A DNA stretch of 64,000 nucleotides, from positions 1 through 64,000 of the forward strand of contig CAYLVB010000010.1 in assembly GCA_964387075.1 (NCBI GenBank), written 5' to 3'. The notes beneath the pieces are model-generated. The model did no database searches, had not been told where the DNA came from, and saw only the letters and a list, made by a program, of their open reading frames with translations. The position numbers and the translations under genes are program-made. The DNA is from PALSA-968 sp964387075. GTDB taxonomy: Bacteria > Bacteroidota > Bacteroidia > B-17B0 > Aurantibacillaceae. Shown here piece after piece: positions 8,758 to 17,201 of the stretch (positions within the stretch are counted from its first letter, which is position 1; the number at the start of each line of letters is the position of its first letter).

Positions 8758-9888
8758 ATGGATACGCGGTCTGTTTTCTTTCTATTGATCTTATGCTCCT
8801 TTCGTGTCTTGGCGCAAAAAGACTCGCTGGTAAAGCCATTCGTTCCCGACTCTCTGCCTAAGCCGGATCCTGGAGTGGAGCCGTCGAAGCCTATCATCAC
8901 GTATGGGGCTTTTGTAGATGCGTATTATGCCTTTGCTTTCAACGATCCGCTCTCCAAGAACATCGATTACGCGTACAATCACAGCCGGCATAACGAATTC
9001 AATGTAAATCTGGCTCTTTTCACAACAAAATACTCGGCCGACCGTGTACGAGGCAATCTTGGGTTGATGGCAGGAACGTATCCCCAGTTCAATTACGCCG
9101 CAGAGTCGCAGATCATGCAACATGTTTACGATGCCAATGTGGGGGTGCGGTTACTAAAGGATCTGTGGCTCGATGCAGGCATTTTCGGCTCTTCACACAT
9201 CGGTTTCGAATCGGCCATCAGCAAAGATAACTGGACACTTACACGCTCATTATGTGCGGAGAATACTCCATATTATGCCACCGGGGCCGAACTGAACTAT
9301 GAACCATCCCCGAAATTGTTGGTTTCATTCCTGGTAACGAACGGATGGCAGAACATTAACGACAATAATAGCAATAAGGCTATTGGGTACCAGATCACCT
9401 GGAAGCCCAATGATAAATTCGGGTTCAACGCCAGTTCATTTTATGGAGAAGGGTATAACCTGCCCGATTCTCTTTCGCTGATGCGGTACTTTAACCACGC
9501 ATACCTCTATTTTCATCCCGACGATAATTTTAGCATTGCCTTGATGTGTGATGTGGGTATGCAACAAACCAAAAAGAATGGCGGCTACGATTCTCTCTGG
9601 GTAAACCCAACACTTCTTTTTCGTGTTGTTCCGAATGCAAAATGGGCCCTTTGCGCACGAGGCGAATATTATGACGATAGTCACCGGATCATTTTTACGT
9701 CTACACCGGGTGGTGAAAAATTCCAGACAGTGGGCGCCTCTTTGAACATAGATTATACCGGGATACCCAACGTAATGCTGCGCCTCGAAGGGAAGTATTT
9801 TACCTCCGAAAAGGCGGTGTACACTACGCGTAGCGGGTTCAGTACTACCAGTACCATACTCACCACCAGCATAGCCTGGTGGTTTTAA
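8758..9888 (+). CDS. Outer-membrane beta-barrel porin (OmpL/BBP2-like)
   Basis: A 376-residue predicted porin. A signal peptide (FLLILCSFRVLAQ) precedes a short proline-rich linker (FVPDSLPKPDPGVEPSKP) and a barrel of alternating strands that runs to the end, finishing in aromatic residues (SIAWWF), as outer-membrane barrels do. The opening GAFVDAYYAFAFNDP and the N-x-H-rich strand after it fit the Bacteroidota beta-barrel porin-2 (OmpL-like) family. Substrate unknown. Its TAA shares bases with the stop of the convergent gene (TTAA at 9885-9888). A nearby ATG at 8753 is out of frame. Confidence 0.8.
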   Translation: MDTRSVFFLLILCSFRVLAQKDSLVKPFVPDSLPKPDPGVEPSKPIITYGAFVDAYYAFAFNDPLSKNIDYAYNHSRHNEFNVNLALFTTKYSADRVRGNLGLMAGTYPQFNYAAESQIMQHVYDANVGVRLLKDLWLDAGIFGSSHIGFESAISKDNWTLTRSLCAENTPYYATGAELNYEPSPKLLVSFLVTNGWQNINDNNSNKAIGYQITWKPNDKFGFNASSFYGEGYNLPDSLSLMRYFNHAYLYFHPDDNFSIALMCDVGMQQTKKNGGYDSLWVNPTLLFRVVPNAKWALCARGEYYDDSHRIIFTSTPGGEKFQTVGASLNIDYTGIPNVMLRLEGKYFTSEKAVYTTRSGFSTTSTILTTSIAWWF

Positions 9889-10676
9889 CCTTTGCCGAAT
9901 TTTTCAAACACACCCAGACCGAATAAGGCCAGGTCATATTTCACAGGATCCTTCGCATCAAACTTCCTTAATTGAGCGGTCACCTCTTCCACCGCTTGCC
10001 AATCGTTCTGTTTTCGCTTCAAAATTCCTAATGCACGGCTAACATTTCCGGTATGAACATCCAGGGGCAAGCAAAGCAGTGAGGGAGATATCTTCTTCCA
10101 TACGCCAAAATCTACGCCGGCATGATCTTTCCTGACCATCCAGCGCAGGTACATGCAGAGCCGCTTGGCACTCGACTTCCTCGCGGGATCGGAAACATGT
10201 TTCTCCGAACGTTTAAGATGATCGGTCTTGAAGAACTCCTCTCTAAAATGAATGATCGAGTTCTTCACATCTTTATCATTCTTTTCTATTCCTTTTTCAA
10301 ACACATTTTCCAACGAATCATGCTTCCGGTAAATAGTTTGCAGCGACCGCAAAAAGAAGACGCAATCTCCCCCGTTAAAAGTGCGATGAACAAATTTTTC
10401 GAAAGGCTTAAGGTCTTTTGCCGAAGCATGCAGAACAAACGCGTGCGGAACATGGTCCATCCACTGAACAAGTTTATTGGCATTGGTAATGATACTTTTC
10501 CGGTTCCCCCAGGCGATAGTGGCCGCAAGGAAGCCTGCTATTTCAATATCCTGCTTTTTACTGAATTGATGCGGAATTGATATAGGATCACTCTCAATGA
10601 AGTTCCTGTTGTTGTATACGTGAAATTTTTCTTCCAGGAATTCCTTCAGTAAGGCCTCGTCAACTCCTTTTTTCAT
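9885..10676 (-). CDS. TIGR02757 (DUF2400) family protein
   Basis: A 263-residue cytoplasmic protein. It carries family hallmarks: DPISIPHQFSKKQDIEIAGFLAATIAWGNRKSI near the N-terminus, and VRKDHAGVDFGVWKKISPSLLCLPLDVHTGNVSRALG toward the C-terminus. The second part resembles the helix-hairpin-helix fold of DNA glycosylases, which has led to suggestions of nucleic-acid binding; no activity is established. It is the last gene of a leftward set that begins with the MBL-fold hydrolase; the upstream gene's stop overlaps its start. Confidence 0.85.
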   Translation of the reverse strand: MKKGVDEALLKEFLEEKFHVYNNRNFIESDPISIPHQFSKKQDIEIAGFLAATIAWGNRKSIITNANKLVQWMDHVPHAFVLHASAKDLKPFEKFVHRTFNGGDCVFFLRSLQTIYRKHDSLENVFEKGIEKNDKDVKNSIIHFREEFFKTDHLKRSEKHVSDPARKSSAKRLCMYLRWMVRKDHAGVDFGVWKKISPSLLCLPLDVHTGNVSRALGILKRKQNDWQAVEEVTAQLRKFDAKDPVKYDLALFGLGVFEKFGKG

Positions 10677-11095
10677 TTCCAGGTCAAAACGATCAGTCCG
10701 CTAAGTATCAGGCAGCCCCCTATAACGAGTTTAGGTGTAAGCGGTTCTTTTAGCAACAGAACAGAAAGCAGAATGGTAATAACAATACTGGCTTTATCAA
10801 TAGCTGCCACCATCGATACGTCGCCAACCTTTATGGCTTTGTAATAAAAGATCCATGAAAAAGCGGTGGTTACTCCGGAAACCAAAAGAAATAGGTAGTG
10901 CTTGAGTTCCGGTTGCGAATTGTATTTATCTTCCGAAAACATAAAGTAGTTCATCCACACAATGCCAAACACCATGCTGGTGCGCACGGCGATCCCGAAA
11001 TTCACAGGCATCTCCCGCAGCCCGAATTTGGCCAACACCGAGGTCATCCCGGCGAAGAGCGTAGAAAGTAATGCGTAAAATATCCATGTTTTCAT
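10673..11095 (-). CDS. Half-size EamA/DMT family transporter
   Basis: A 140-residue membrane protein with one EamA unit: about five membrane spans from MKTWIFYALLSTLFAGMTSV to PLTPKLVIGGCLILSGLIVL. Most EamA transporters hold two such units (about 300 residues), so this is a single-domain form that probably works as a dimer. The frame is open further upstream, but the chosen ATG (11095) forms an ATGA overlap with the stop of the MBL-fold gene and begins directly with the first membrane helix. Substrate unknown. Confidence 0.85.
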   Translation of the reverse strand: MKTWIFYALLSTLFAGMTSVLAKFGLREMPVNFGIAVRTSMVFGIVWMNYFMFSEDKYNSQPELKHYLFLLVSGVTTAFSWIFYYKAIKVGDVSMVAAIDKASIVITILLSVLLLKEPLTPKLVIGGCLILSGLIVLTWK

Positions 11096-11733
11096 CCTAA
11101 TACAAATGGATTGGTTCGCTTTTCGTGCCCGATAGTGGTTTGGGGACCGTGCCCGCAATACACGATCGTATCTTCAGGTAAAGTGTACATTTTGGTCTTG
11201 ATGCTCTCTTCCAAAGTATCGAAATCCCCATAAGCCAGATCGGTGCGGCCTATACTGCCATTAAAAAGCACATCTCCGTTAATAACGAATTTATTTTCGG
11301 CGTTATAGAACACCACATGCCCCGGTGCGTGTCCGGGTGTGAAAATGACCTTGAGCTTTGTGTTTCCAAATGAAATGACATCTCCCTCGTCGATGAATTT
11401 CTCGGGCATAGGCGAAGGATCGCAGGGCAAACCATACATGGCAGAAACACGCTCCTGGCCTTCCAGCACTTTAAGGTCTTCTTTATGACAAAGCGGGAGC
11501 AACTTGTAAGTATCATGAATAAAAGCGTTGCCCGCTACATGATCTACATGACAATGTGTGTTCAGCAAATGAACCGGCTTCAACCCCTTTTCGGTGATAA
11601 AGTTCTTCACTTCCTGCTGTTCAAGGGTTGAGTAGCAACCCGGGTCGATGATCACGCACTCTTTGCTCTCATCAAATACAACAAAGGTATTCTCCTGGAA
11701 AGGACCGAAGGTGAAAAATGTGACGGCTGCCAT
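11092..11733 (-). CDS. MBL-fold metallo-hydrolase (glyoxalase II-like)
   Basis: A 213-residue cytoplasmic hydrolase. The two-metal motif THCHVDH is at residues 59-65 (T-H-x-H-x-D-H), followed by FTPGHAPGH, the NGDVLFNGSIGRTDL metal aspartate loop, and the C-terminal histidine in VYCGHGP. Size and motif order fit small glyoxalase II-like thioesterases that hydrolyse S-acyl glutathione or other thiol conjugates; the true substrate cannot be read from sequence. First gene of the leftward trio, divergent from yitT across 89 bases. Confidence 0.88.
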   Translation of the reverse strand: MAAVTFFTFGPFQENTFVVFDESKECVIIDPGCYSTLEQQEVKNFITEKGLKPVHLLNTHCHVDHVAGNAFIHDTYKLLPLCHKEDLKVLEGQERVSAMYGLPCDPSPMPEKFIDEGDVISFGNTKLKVIFTPGHAPGHVVFYNAENKFVINGDVLFNGSIGRTDLAYGDFDTLEESIKTKMYTLPEDTIVYCGHGPQTTIGHEKRTNPFVLG

Positions 11734-11822
11734 TTGAATGATATAAGACTAATTCCTGTAAATATATTGTTTTTACTTTTTTCCGCAAAGGATTTGGTAT
11801 ATTTGGAAAAGGGTCGATCGCA

Positions 11823-12785
11823 ATGGGGGGGTTATTTAAGAAATTACTTTTGTGGGCCATTCTCGGCAAAAAGGGAGGCCGGGGCAAGACCAGTTATGAA
11901 CATGTAAAAGAACAGCGGGAATTCCTGGTATCGGCAAAACACCTAACTCGGGATATCATGTTCATCATCGCGGGCATCTTTTCCGCCGCCTTCGGATTTA
12001 AAGGTTTCCTGCTTACCAATAATTTTATCGATGGCGGCGCCACAGGCATTTCACTTCTTATTTCCGCGCTCACAAGGATTCCGTTGCAATACCTCATCAT
12101 AGCCATCAATATTCCCTTTGTTTTTCTTGCGTACATCACCGTAAGCAGGCAATTTGCTTTGCGCACGGCATTGGCCATCACGGGCCTTGCGATCTGCCTC
12201 GCAACTGTAGAGTTTCCCGATGTAACAAAGGATAACCTGTTGGTGGCCGCATTCGGCGGCTTCTTTCTCGGCGCCGGCATAGGACTTTCCATGCGGGGCG
12301 GTGCCGTGATCGACGGTACAGAGGTGCTGGCCATCTATTTAAGTAAGAAACTGGCCACAACCGTGGGCGACATTATCATCCTAATAAACGTGCTCATCTT
12401 CTCCCTGGCTGCCTACCTGCTTTCTGTCGAAGTAGCGCTCTATTCCATGATCACCTACCTCGCTGCATCCAAAACACTCGATTTTGTCATAGAGGGTATA
12501 GAAGAATACATTGGCGTTACCATTGTGTCTAACAAAAGCGAAGAGATACGCGAGATGATCATCAATTTAATGGGCCGTGGCGTAACGGTTTACAGCGGCC
12601 GTCGTGGTTTCGGTAAAAGGGGAGAGGCCGAGCAGACGGATATTATCTACTCTGTGGTTACCAGGCTTGAAATAAATAAGCTGAACACCGAAATAGAAAA
12701 GATAGATCCCAACGCCTTTGTGGTTATGAACTCAGTAAAAGATACCAAGGGAGGCATGATCAAAAAGCGCCCTCTCAAGCATTGA
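11823..12785 (+). CDS. YitT family membrane protein, copy 1
   Basis: A 320-residue protein with five or six membrane spans (about 40-205) and a cytoplasmic C-terminal DUF2179 domain (about 235-315). Signature segments include NFIDGGATGISLLIS, FLGAGIGLSMRGGAVIDGTEVLA and GIEEYIGVTIVS. The family's transport role is not settled. A second copy at 17202-18167 shares the same architecture and many motifs (GGxTGISLL, MRGGxxxDGTEV, GIEEYxGVxI). A -7-like TATATTTG lies at 11798-11805, without a good -33 partner. Its TGA abuts the TGA of the convergent channel gene. Confidence 0.88.
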   Translation: MGGLFKKLLLWAILGKKGGRGKTSYEHVKEQREFLVSAKHLTRDIMFIIAGIFSAAFGFKGFLLTNNFIDGGATGISLLISALTRIPLQYLIIAINIPFVFLAYITVSRQFALRTALAITGLAICLATVEFPDVTKDNLLVAAFGGFFLGAGIGLSMRGGAVIDGTEVLAIYLSKKLATTVGDIIILINVLIFSLAAYLLSVEVALYSMITYLAASKTLDFVIEGIEEYIGVTIVSNKSEEIREMIINLMGRGVTVYSGRRGFGKRGEAEQTDIIYSVVTRLEINKLNTEIEKIDPNAFVVMNSVKDTKGGMIKKRPLKH

Positions 12786-14501
12786 TCAACGCAATATTTT
12801 CCGTACGAAGGCAACCGTAAAATAACTCATTAAGAAAACGCCGGTAAAACCCTCGAACACTGCCACCGGTTTTAGAAGTCCGCTTGCAAAATAATCTCCG
12901 TAACCAACAGTGAAAAAGGTGATGCCGCTATAATAAAGACTATTGCCGAAAGCCTCAAGAATAGTAAGATGCGAATCGTTCAGGGGCAATGTGCCTGTAC
13001 CCCCTGCTATCACGTGTCCGTACTTTTCGAGCTTTTCGGATATACTGAAAACAAAGTAAATGATGCTGAAGCCAAAATAGGCCAGCAGCATATTGAATAA
13101 AACCCTTATGGGGTCGGTAGCATACCTGCCTATAAAATCAAAAACATAGCGCTGGAAATAATAAGTGCCATAACCAAGCATACTACTTACCGGCCCTTTT
13201 GCTTTTGCGTCCTGTAGCTGGGCTTTCGATTCGCAACGCTTGAACTCAAGATAGGCCGCGTCCTCATCTTCATACTGACCGTTGTTCCTGAAATTCTCCT
13301 TTAATATCCGGAATTGCTCGGCCATCTGGAAGAGCGAGGTTTGTTTCTGGCCATAGATCAGGTTATACACATTATTGGCGCGCCAGTCAATAAAGATACG
13401 CCCGAGGATACGCATACCCGTAATATTGAATATTTTCACATCCACCACCTCGTCGGCCGGTTTCAGGTCAAGAATATCGCGTACAATGGTATTGCTCAGA
13501 TCAAGTTCTTTGCTTTCGGCAAAGCGCAGGTCCATGTAGCAGTTTAGGGCGCATCCCTTAAAGGATATCTCAGCCACTTTGGCCTTATCAAAACTAACGG
13601 ATCCCGAACCAAATTCAACAAGGTCGAATTGGGCTTCTCCATGCGCGAAATCCGCCTGTTCAAAGCTTTTTGCCCCGTGCCCAAAATGCGCACTCCTGAA
13701 ACTTACTTTTCCGTTTCCGAACTCAACGCCCTCAAAGGAAACATCTCCATCATTAAAATCTATCCTCCTGAAATCTACCTTGCCACCGCCAAACTCCACA
13801 TTCTTAAAATCTTTCTTCCCTTTGCCGAATTCGGCTCTCTCAAAAGTTACATCCCCCAAAGCAAACTTGGCAAATTTAAAATCAACCGTACCATCGCCAA
13901 AATAGGTGGTACGAAAATCAACGTTGCCGTTCCCGAAATTACAATCAACAAAAGAGAGGTTGCCGGTTCCGAAGCAGGTGTTGCTGAAACTTACAAGACC
14001 TTCGCCAAAGGTTACGCTCTGAAAATTAGTACCACCACTGCCAAATTTGGCTTTTTTAAACGTTACATCCCCATTTCCAAAATCGGCATTCCCGAAATTA
14101 TTGGTTCCATTGCCAAAAATGGTCGATTCAAACACTGTTTTATCTCCTTCAAAGCGCGCGTAGCTGAAGTCGTTGGAAATGTCACAATCAAAGAAAGCCT
14201 TCTTGGCCGAAAAATTCCGGAGATTCACATAAACATGGTCGTCAAGGCCTTTTTCAACCCGGTAATCGGTCAGTGAGAAATTGAGTACATACGCATTGTT
14301 AAGGGCGATATCCTCTCCTTTATCGATCTTCTCAAAGATCTCGGGCATGGTAATAACACCATACTTAAGCACTACCACCTTTTTGTCATTTTCATCAAAA
14401 AAACTGATCACGGCGGTCTTTGTAAAACCGCGCATGGGTTTATCCTCAATGTCTACCTTGTAACGTAATAAATGGTGCTCGTGTAGGGGCGACTCTAACA
14501 T
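12786..14501 (-). CDS. Potassium-channel-type protein with 12-residue repeat solenoid
   Basis: A 571-residue membrane protein. Residues 1-116 are a soluble head. Residues 117-308 are sixteen unbroken 12-residue repeats of the form F-G-x-G-x-V-x-F-x-x-A-x (FGDGTVDFKFAK, FGNGKVSFRSAH). Two phenylalanines per unit suggest a stacked beta-solenoid related to, but not the same as, pentapeptide repeats. Residues about 310-455 are a linker with a further short beta segment and a helical part. The C-terminus has helix 1 (467-486), pore and filter TVGYGD (531-536) and helix 2 (545-567), the two-helix potassium channel layout, so it should form a tetramer. No signal peptide; the solenoid is probably cytoplasmic. 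What gates the channel is unknown. Confidence 0.88.
   Translation of the reverse strand: MLESPLHEHHLLRYKVDIEDKPMRGFTKTAVISFFDENDKKVVVLKYGVITMPEIFEKIDKGEDIALNNAYVLNFSLTDYRVEKGLDDHVYVNLRNFSAKKAFFDCDISNDFSYARFEGDKTVFESTIFGNGTNNFGNADFGNGDVTFKKAKFGSGGTNFQSVTFGEGLVSFSNTCFGTGNLSFVDCNFGNGNVDFRTTYFGDGTVDFKFAKFALGDVTFERAEFGKGKKDFKNVEFGGGKVDFRRIDFNDGDVSFEGVEFGNGKVSFRSAHFGHGAKSFEQADFAHGEAQFDLVEFGSGSVSFDKAKVAEISFKGCALNCYMDLRFAESKELDLSNTIVRDILDLKPADEVVDVKIFNITGMRILGRIFIDWRANNVYNLIYGQKQTSLFQMAEQFRILKENFRNNGQYEDEDAAYLEFKRCESKAQLQDAKAKGPVSSMLGYGTYYFQRYVFDFIGRYATDPIRVLFNMLLAYFGFSIIYFVFSISEKLEKYGHVIAGGTGTLPLNDSHLTILEAFGNSLYYSGITFFTVGYGDYFASGLLKPVAVFEGFTGVFLMSYFTVAFVRKILR
13578..14153 (-). repeat. Sixteen in-frame 36-bp repeats within the channel gene
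   Basis: Codons for residues 117-308 of the channel protein form 16 consecutive units of 36 bases with no insertion or deletion. Units differ in DNA sequence but keep Phe at positions 1 and 8 and mostly Gly at 2 and 4. This fits selection on the protein fold rather than recent DNA duplication. Confidence 0.9.
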
Positions 14502-14575
14502 GGATTTTTATCTTAAATTTGTTACCGAGGAAACGAATTTAATGAAATATTCAGCATCCTCAAAAATTTGACAGC

Positions 14576-15496
14576 ATGAAGATATTGATCACGGGATCGA
14601 ACGGACTTTTGGGCCAGAAATTGGTGTATAAACTTCGAAACAAAGCTGATATAAAGGTAATTGCAACAGCCCGGGGCAGAAACCGCCTGGTTGAGCAAAG
14701 CGGTTACGTTTATGAGGAAATGGATATCACCAACCTGGAACAGGTCAAAGGGGTTCTAAGAGAACACCTGCCCGATTGCATCATTAACACTGCCGCCACC
14801 ACAAACGTAGACGCCTGCGAACTTGAGCCTGAAAGCGCCACCTTAATAAATGTTACTTCGGTACAGTACATGGTTGGAGCTCTTGAAGAATTGCAGTATA
14901 AGCGTAAGGATTATCAACCACATCTAATTCACCTGTCTACCGATTTTATTTTTGATGGAAGTCATGGACCTCTAACGGAGGATGAAGAACCCAATCCCTT
15001 AAGTCATTACGCCCGCACCAAACTGGAGGCCGAGAATATTATCCGAAGCAGTAAATTGCATTGGGCCATTGCACGAACCATGTTGGTGTATGGTATTGTT
15101 GACAATGCTAGTCGTAGCAACATCGTTCTGTGGGCCAAACAAAACCTGGAGCAGGGAAAGACCATTAACGTGGTGGATGACCAGTTTAGAACACCCACGC
15201 TGGCGGAAGACCTTGCGGATGGCTGTATTTTAATTGCCATGAAAAAAGCAGAGGGTGTTTATAACATTTCGGGCAAGGATTTCATGAGCATTCTTGAACT
15301 CGTATACCGTGTAGCGGATCACTATAAGCTCGACCGATCATTGATAAAACCTTCCAGATCGGTCGACATCAAACAGCCGGCAAAGCGCCCGCCCAAAACA
15401 GGGTTTGTCATTGAAAAAGCCAGGAAAGAACTGGGGTATGAGCCTCATACATTTGAAGAGGGTATGCGTATGATGGATGAGCAGCTCGCGAAATAG
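14576..15496 (+). CDS. SDR-family NAD(P)-dependent reductase, RmlD-like
   Basis: A 306-residue extended short-chain dehydrogenase. The cofactor loop ITGSNGLLGQKL is at residues 4-15; the catalytic tyrosine motif is YARTKLEAE (Y-x-x-x-K), preceded by LIHLSTDFIFDG with its Ser/Thr. The family RmlD reduces dTDP-4-dehydrorhamnose to dTDP-rhamnose; other members are epimerases, and no rml partners lie here, so the substrate is open. A decayed copy of its last 54 codons lies at 16892-17054. TAAATTTG at 14514-14521 could be a -7 element. Confidence 0.85.
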   Translation: MKILITGSNGLLGQKLVYKLRNKADIKVIATARGRNRLVEQSGYVYEEMDITNLEQVKGVLREHLPDCIINTAATTNVDACELEPESATLINVTSVQYMVGALEELQYKRKDYQPHLIHLSTDFIFDGSHGPLTEDEEPNPLSHYARTKLEAENIIRSSKLHWAIARTMLVYGIVDNASRSNIVLWAKQNLEQGKTINVVDDQFRTPTLAEDLADGCILIAMKKAEGVYNISGKDFMSILELVYRVADHYKLDRSLIKPSRSVDIKQPAKRPPKTGFVIEKARKELGYEPHTFEEGMRMMDEQLAK

Positions 15497-15535
15497 AATA
15501 ATAAAGACTTACTTTTTTATTGTAGCTTAGCATCT

Positions 15536-16768
15536 ATGGATATACTCTCGCTCATAGCTATTCTTGTTGCCATTTGCGCGTTTTTTTCTTTCATAAACGT
15601 TCGTTTTCTAAAATTGCCCTCTGCCATTGGCATCATGCTGATCTCGCTGGTGTGTTCTCTTCTTATCCTGGCGGAAAGCAAAATAAGCAGTACCTTTCAT
15701 CATCATGTAGAAGAAATGGTGCGTAGCGCCAATCTTTCAGGGGCGCTTCTTAATATTATGCTTGGGTTTTTATTATTCGCGGGTAGTTTGCATGTAAACT
15801 TGGCCGAATTGAAGCAGCAGCGCGCCGCCGTTTTTTCTTTTTCTACTTTGAGCGTGGCGCTCTCTGTTTTCTTTTTTGGAAGCCTGATGTGGTTTGTTTT
15901 TAAATTGTTCTCTTACCCTGTTGAATTCATATATTGTCTTTGGTTCGGAGCGCTTATTTCGCCTACAGACCCCATAGCGGTAATAGGGATTCTGCGAAAA
16001 TCGAATATGCCTCGGGAAATAGAGGCTACAATTAATGGTGAGTCGCTCTTCAATGATGGGGTAGGTGTGGTGTTCTTTGTTACCATTGGCCAGGTGATCA
16101 GCCTGGGGATCGAAAATTTATCAGCCATGCAGGTCTTTTTTATGTTCGGCAGGGAGGTCGTTGGCGGCATCTCTCTTGGATTGATCATGGGCTATGGCGC
16201 TTTTTATTTTATAAGAAAGATAGACCATTATCAAACCGAAGTACTCTTATCGCTTGCATTGGTCATGGGCTCGGGCGAGATAGCTCGTTTTTTGCATGTA
16301 AGCGGGCCATTAGCTGTAATTGTGATAGGACTCATCCTGGGAAATAAGGTTAGTAAAACCGCCATGTCTGATACAACAAAAGATTATCATAGTAAATTCT
16401 GGGAATTGATCGATGAATTTTTGAATGCCATTCTGTTTGTTTTGATAGGCTTGCAGATGGTTATCATGCCTGCCATCACAGGTTTTATTTTAATTGGAAT
16501 AACCGCCATTGTACTCCTTCTTATTTGCAGGTATCTTTCTTTATCCATCCCGATCCTGTTCCTGAAGAATAAAAAATTGTTCAACCACCGCACCGCCCTT
16601 ATCATGACATGGGGCGGCTTGCGCGGAGGTCTTTCCGTGGCTTTAACCCTTTCATTACCGGATGGAACTTATAAGGATATCGTGGTATCCATCACCTATA
16701 TTATTGTGATCTTTTCGATTCTCGTGCAGGGCCTTACAACAGGGCGGCTTGTTAAAAAGCTTTACTAG
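15536..16768 (+). CDS. Na+/H+ antiporter, CPA1 family
   Basis: A 410-residue inner-membrane antiporter with about 12 spans. It has the CPA1 signatures ALISPTDPIAVIGILRK, GESLFNDGVGVVFF (ion-binding aspartates) and TWGGLRGGLSVALTLSLP. It exports sodium (or potassium) for protons to control pH and salt. There is no long cytoplasmic regulatory tail, so this is the short form. It follows the reductase gene by 39 bases in the same direction. Ion preference cannot be read from sequence. Confidence 0.88.
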   Translation: MDILSLIAILVAICAFFSFINVRFLKLPSAIGIMLISLVCSLLILAESKISSTFHHHVEEMVRSANLSGALLNIMLGFLLFAGSLHVNLAELKQQRAAVFSFSTLSVALSVFFFGSLMWFVFKLFSYPVEFIYCLWFGALISPTDPIAVIGILRKSNMPREIEATINGESLFNDGVGVVFFVTIGQVISLGIENLSAMQVFFMFGREVVGGISLGLIMGYGAFYFIRKIDHYQTEVLLSLALVMGSGEIARFLHVSGPLAVIVIGLILGNKVSKTAMSDTTKDYHSKFWELIDEFLNAILFVLIGLQMVIMPAITGFILIGITAIVLLLICRYLSLSIPILFLKNKKLFNHRTALIMTWGGLRGGLSVALTLSLPDGTYKDIVVSITYIIVIFSILVQGLTTGRLVKKLY

Positions 16769-16779
16769 ACCGTGGCAAC

Positions 16780-16891
16780 CTACAGCCGCTTATTTATGAT
16801 CGAAACAAACCACCTCGAAGACGAGATCCGCGTCATCTTCATTCCGAAAGATCGGAAGGCGCCAAGAACAGCGTGATGAAATTGCGCGCAG
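16780..16891 (+). pseudogene. Fragment of prfA (release factor 1), internally deleted
   Basis: Bases around 16785-16805 resemble the start of the prfA gene (ATTTATGATCGA; the real one is at 20891-20902). From 16810 the sequence jumps to match prfA 21162-21242, with runs such as GAAGACGAGATCCGCGTCAT and GCGTGATG-AATTGCGCGC shared. About 250 bases between are missing, and a small indel near 16851 (CCCGAAGAC versus CGGAAGG) breaks the frame. The intact prfA is 4 kb downstream, so this is a dead duplicate. Confidence 0.8.
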
Positions 16892-17054
16892 GATAAAACC
16901 ATACAAATCGGCCGATATCAAACAGCCGGCAAAGCGCCCGCCCAAAACAGGTTTTGTCATTGAAAAAGCCAGAAAAGAACTGGGGTATGAACCCAATAGT
17001 TTTGTAGAAGGCATGCGCATGATGGATGAGCAACTGGCAAGAGTGAAAAAATAA
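16892..17054 (+). pseudogene. Duplicate 3' end of the RmlD-like reductase gene
   Basis: From 16892 the sequence matches the last 54 codons of the reductase gene (15342-15496). It still reads IKPYKSADIKQPAKRPPKTG and ends MRMMDEQLARVKK-stop, versus IKPSRSVDIKQPAKRPPKTG and MRMMDEQLAK in the parent. The frame is intact, but there is no start; it is fused directly to the prfA fragment. Most differences are silent or conservative, so it either decayed slowly or came from a diverged second gene. It is the only other content of the 433-base gap before the second yitT. Confidence 0.82.
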
Positions 17055-17201
17055 AAAAGGTCATATACCTTCGCCCCCTCCCCACTGAAATTAATTAAGA
17101 CCGATTTTCAACGCTGTAAAGGCAGCGTGAGGCAGTATTCTTTTAACTGATTTTAATCCGGTTTTAATTTAGGCATTTGAAATTTGCAATATTATTGCTT
17201 T

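Noticed and set aside
13579..14276. Long open frames antisense to the channel gene repeats
   Set aside because: They mirror the 36-bp repeat and show proline/serine-rich low-complexity sequence; the sense frame has the channel filter.
16800..17054. A continuous frame across the prfA/reductase relic
   Set aside because: It is open for 84 codons, but has no start before the last stretch and uses prfA sequence out of its own frame.
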